A stretch of 40,672 nucleotides of DNA. It comes from Flavobacteriales bacterium (GTDB lineage: Bacteria > Bacteroidota > Bacteroidia > Flavobacteriales_D > Sanyastnellaceae). Numbering within the stretch: the first letter of the stretch is position 1; every line of letters starts with the position of its first letter. The position numbers and the translations under genes are program-made. The notes below the pieces were generated by a model. That model was not told the origin of the DNA. It saw nothing but the letters and a program-made list of their open reading frames with translations, and did not search any database. The stretch is from NCBI GenBank assembly GCA_947462725.1, contig CANHPZ010000005.1, positions 1 to 40,672 of the forward strand, given 5' to 3'. Of the stretch, positions 40,101 through 40,672 are shown one piece after another.

Positions 40101-40672
40101 ACACAATCAGAATAATAAGCTGACCAAAAACAACACTGCGCGCCATTTTTTTTGAAGCGTGTTCTACCTCTTCGTCCATTTGTCCTTGCGTTAAACGCAT
40201 GGCTGCTCCTAGCCGCTTGCTCTGCGAAAATTGATGGAGCGCCGCTTCAACAATCACCACAGCCCCATCGACAATAAGTCCGAAATCTAGTGCGCCCAGG
40301 CTCATAAGATTACCGGCTACTCCGAAGATGTTCATCAGAATAATGGCGAACAACATCGAGAGCGGAATAACCGACGCCACCAGAAATCCTGCACGAAAAT
40401 TCCCTAAGAATAGAATCAGCACAAACAACACGATGAGTGCACCTTCGAGCAAGTTCTTTTCGACTGTGCCCATAGCATTGTTCACCATCTTGGTGCGATC
40501 CAAAAACGGTTCAATGACAACACCTTCAGGCAAATTTTTCTGAATCATCGCAACACGTTCCTTCACGTTTGCAATAACCTCGCTGCTATTCGCTCCTTTG
40601 AGCATCATAACCACAGCACCAGCCACTTCGCCTTCGGTATTGTAGCACATAGCGCCATAGCGGGTTGCAAAA
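37141..40672 (-). CDS. CusA/CzcA-family heavy-metal RND pump fused to a TolC-like outer-membrane efflux domain (5' end off window)
   Basis: RND segments GALDFGLIVDGAVVIVEAAL and VGFIALFGVAVLNGIVLVAEFNRL; after about residue 770 a TolC-like region (SLESAVDTALSNSLRIKSN...). Reading frame stays open to 40672. Confidence 0.93.
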   Translation of the reverse strand, partial: FATRYGAMCYNTEGEVAGAVVMMLKGANSSEVIANVKERVAMIQKNLPEGVVIEPFLDRTKMVNNAMGTVEKNLLEGALIVLFVLILFLGNFRAGFLVASVIPLSMLFAIILMNIFGVAGNLMSLGALDFGLIVDGAVVIVEAALHQFSQSKRLGAAMRLTQGQMDEEVEHASKKMARSVVFGQLIILIVYLPTYALSGIEGKMFIPMAQTVSFALLGAFLLSITYVPMMTSLVMSKNVVHKENFSDRMMKFIERNFQNALAKVLEHQRKVIALVLGLFAAAIVVLMGMGGEFIPALEEGDFAVESRVMAGSNLNTSIEYTQKASKILLERFPEVEKVVTKIGSSEIPTDPMPMEAADMMIILKDKDEWTSAETFPDLADTMSRALEEVVGLSTGFQYPVQMRFNELMTGARQDVVCKIFGEDLDSLSAYAERLGRIINTVDGAADLFIEPIAGLPQVVIQYKRELIAQYGLSIADVNRIVNTAFAGQSAGKVFEGEKRFDLVVRLEGDLRTHLTDIQDLLIPTVQGGSVPLRMLADVKIVNSPNQIQREDTKRRIVVGFNVRDRDVQSLVNELQSKVDAQVKFSPGYYVTYGGAFENLNAAKARLSIAVPVALLLIFILLYFAFNSIKQGLLIYSAIPLSAMGGIFFLAMRGMPFSISAGVGFIALFGVAVLNGIVLVAEFNRLKSDGYTDARKIVMEGTRMRLRPVLITAFVASLGFFPMALSNGSGAEVQRPLATVVIGGLMIATFLTLFVLPILYLRFERIGKSGGVTLKSTVASVAILILISFNSQAQQISLESAVDTALSNSLRIKSNHLMERYQDIKGKSNFDPTAVFAEYGQVNSYYTDNKLGFQQRFSMPAVYSKQRAWNDAQYKEMVLSTTLSEREIRRTVADVFYHWLALKESEALWLETNIMMDAFENRTQLRFDAGASNTLELSSARLQRELARSQLLGVQAEMEITQLEFQLLLNSEIPFQPSLTQEDETLGMTIDSSLAVNHPMLNIMQARVNTAQAESAYQKSQLFPSITLGYTNQSFTGLGPNNVTYTPSDRFHSANISLGIPLLRGGQKSDFEASKVQVEIAKVELEMQRMQMDRELNSALARWRAQRDLIAQYESKQLPSAALIRQGANEQLSKGAIDYLQWTMLQSQALQIRLDYVQAQEQLRRDAAEIQYYTLQN

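Overview
The window looks like Bacteroidota (probably Flavobacteriia-type) chromosome, and almost all of it is ordinary core genome. It has about 28 supportable CDSs, including pheS, pdhA-pdhC, grpE-dnaJ, murA, panB, an RluA-type pseudouridine synthase, a MenI-like thioesterase with an isochorismate synthase, a membrane pyrophosphatase, a YceI lipoprotein, a deoxynucleoside kinase, a GH3-family protein and a CusB/CusA-TolC efflux system. It also has a PorP/SprF protein and four T9SS-exported proteins (one type-B-like, three type-A-like). Two tRNAs are present: Pro(GGG) and Arg(CCG), both on the minus strand. I see no phage, IS element, CRISPR array or obvious defence island. The most interesting unexplained signal is intergenic. 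Several loci carry short-period (7-8 bp) degenerate tandem words, most of them folded into long inverted repeats. At three loci the repeat begins exactly at gene stop codons (five stop codons in total), and every word contains a stop triplet with a period that is not a multiple of three. The clearest case is the pdhC/dnaJ junction, where a near-perfect 34-bp-arm palindrome runs exactly from one stop codon to the other. A separate GC-rich 23-bp tandem repeat with dispersed relatives is also present. All calls come from reading the sequence and supplied translations; no searches were run.
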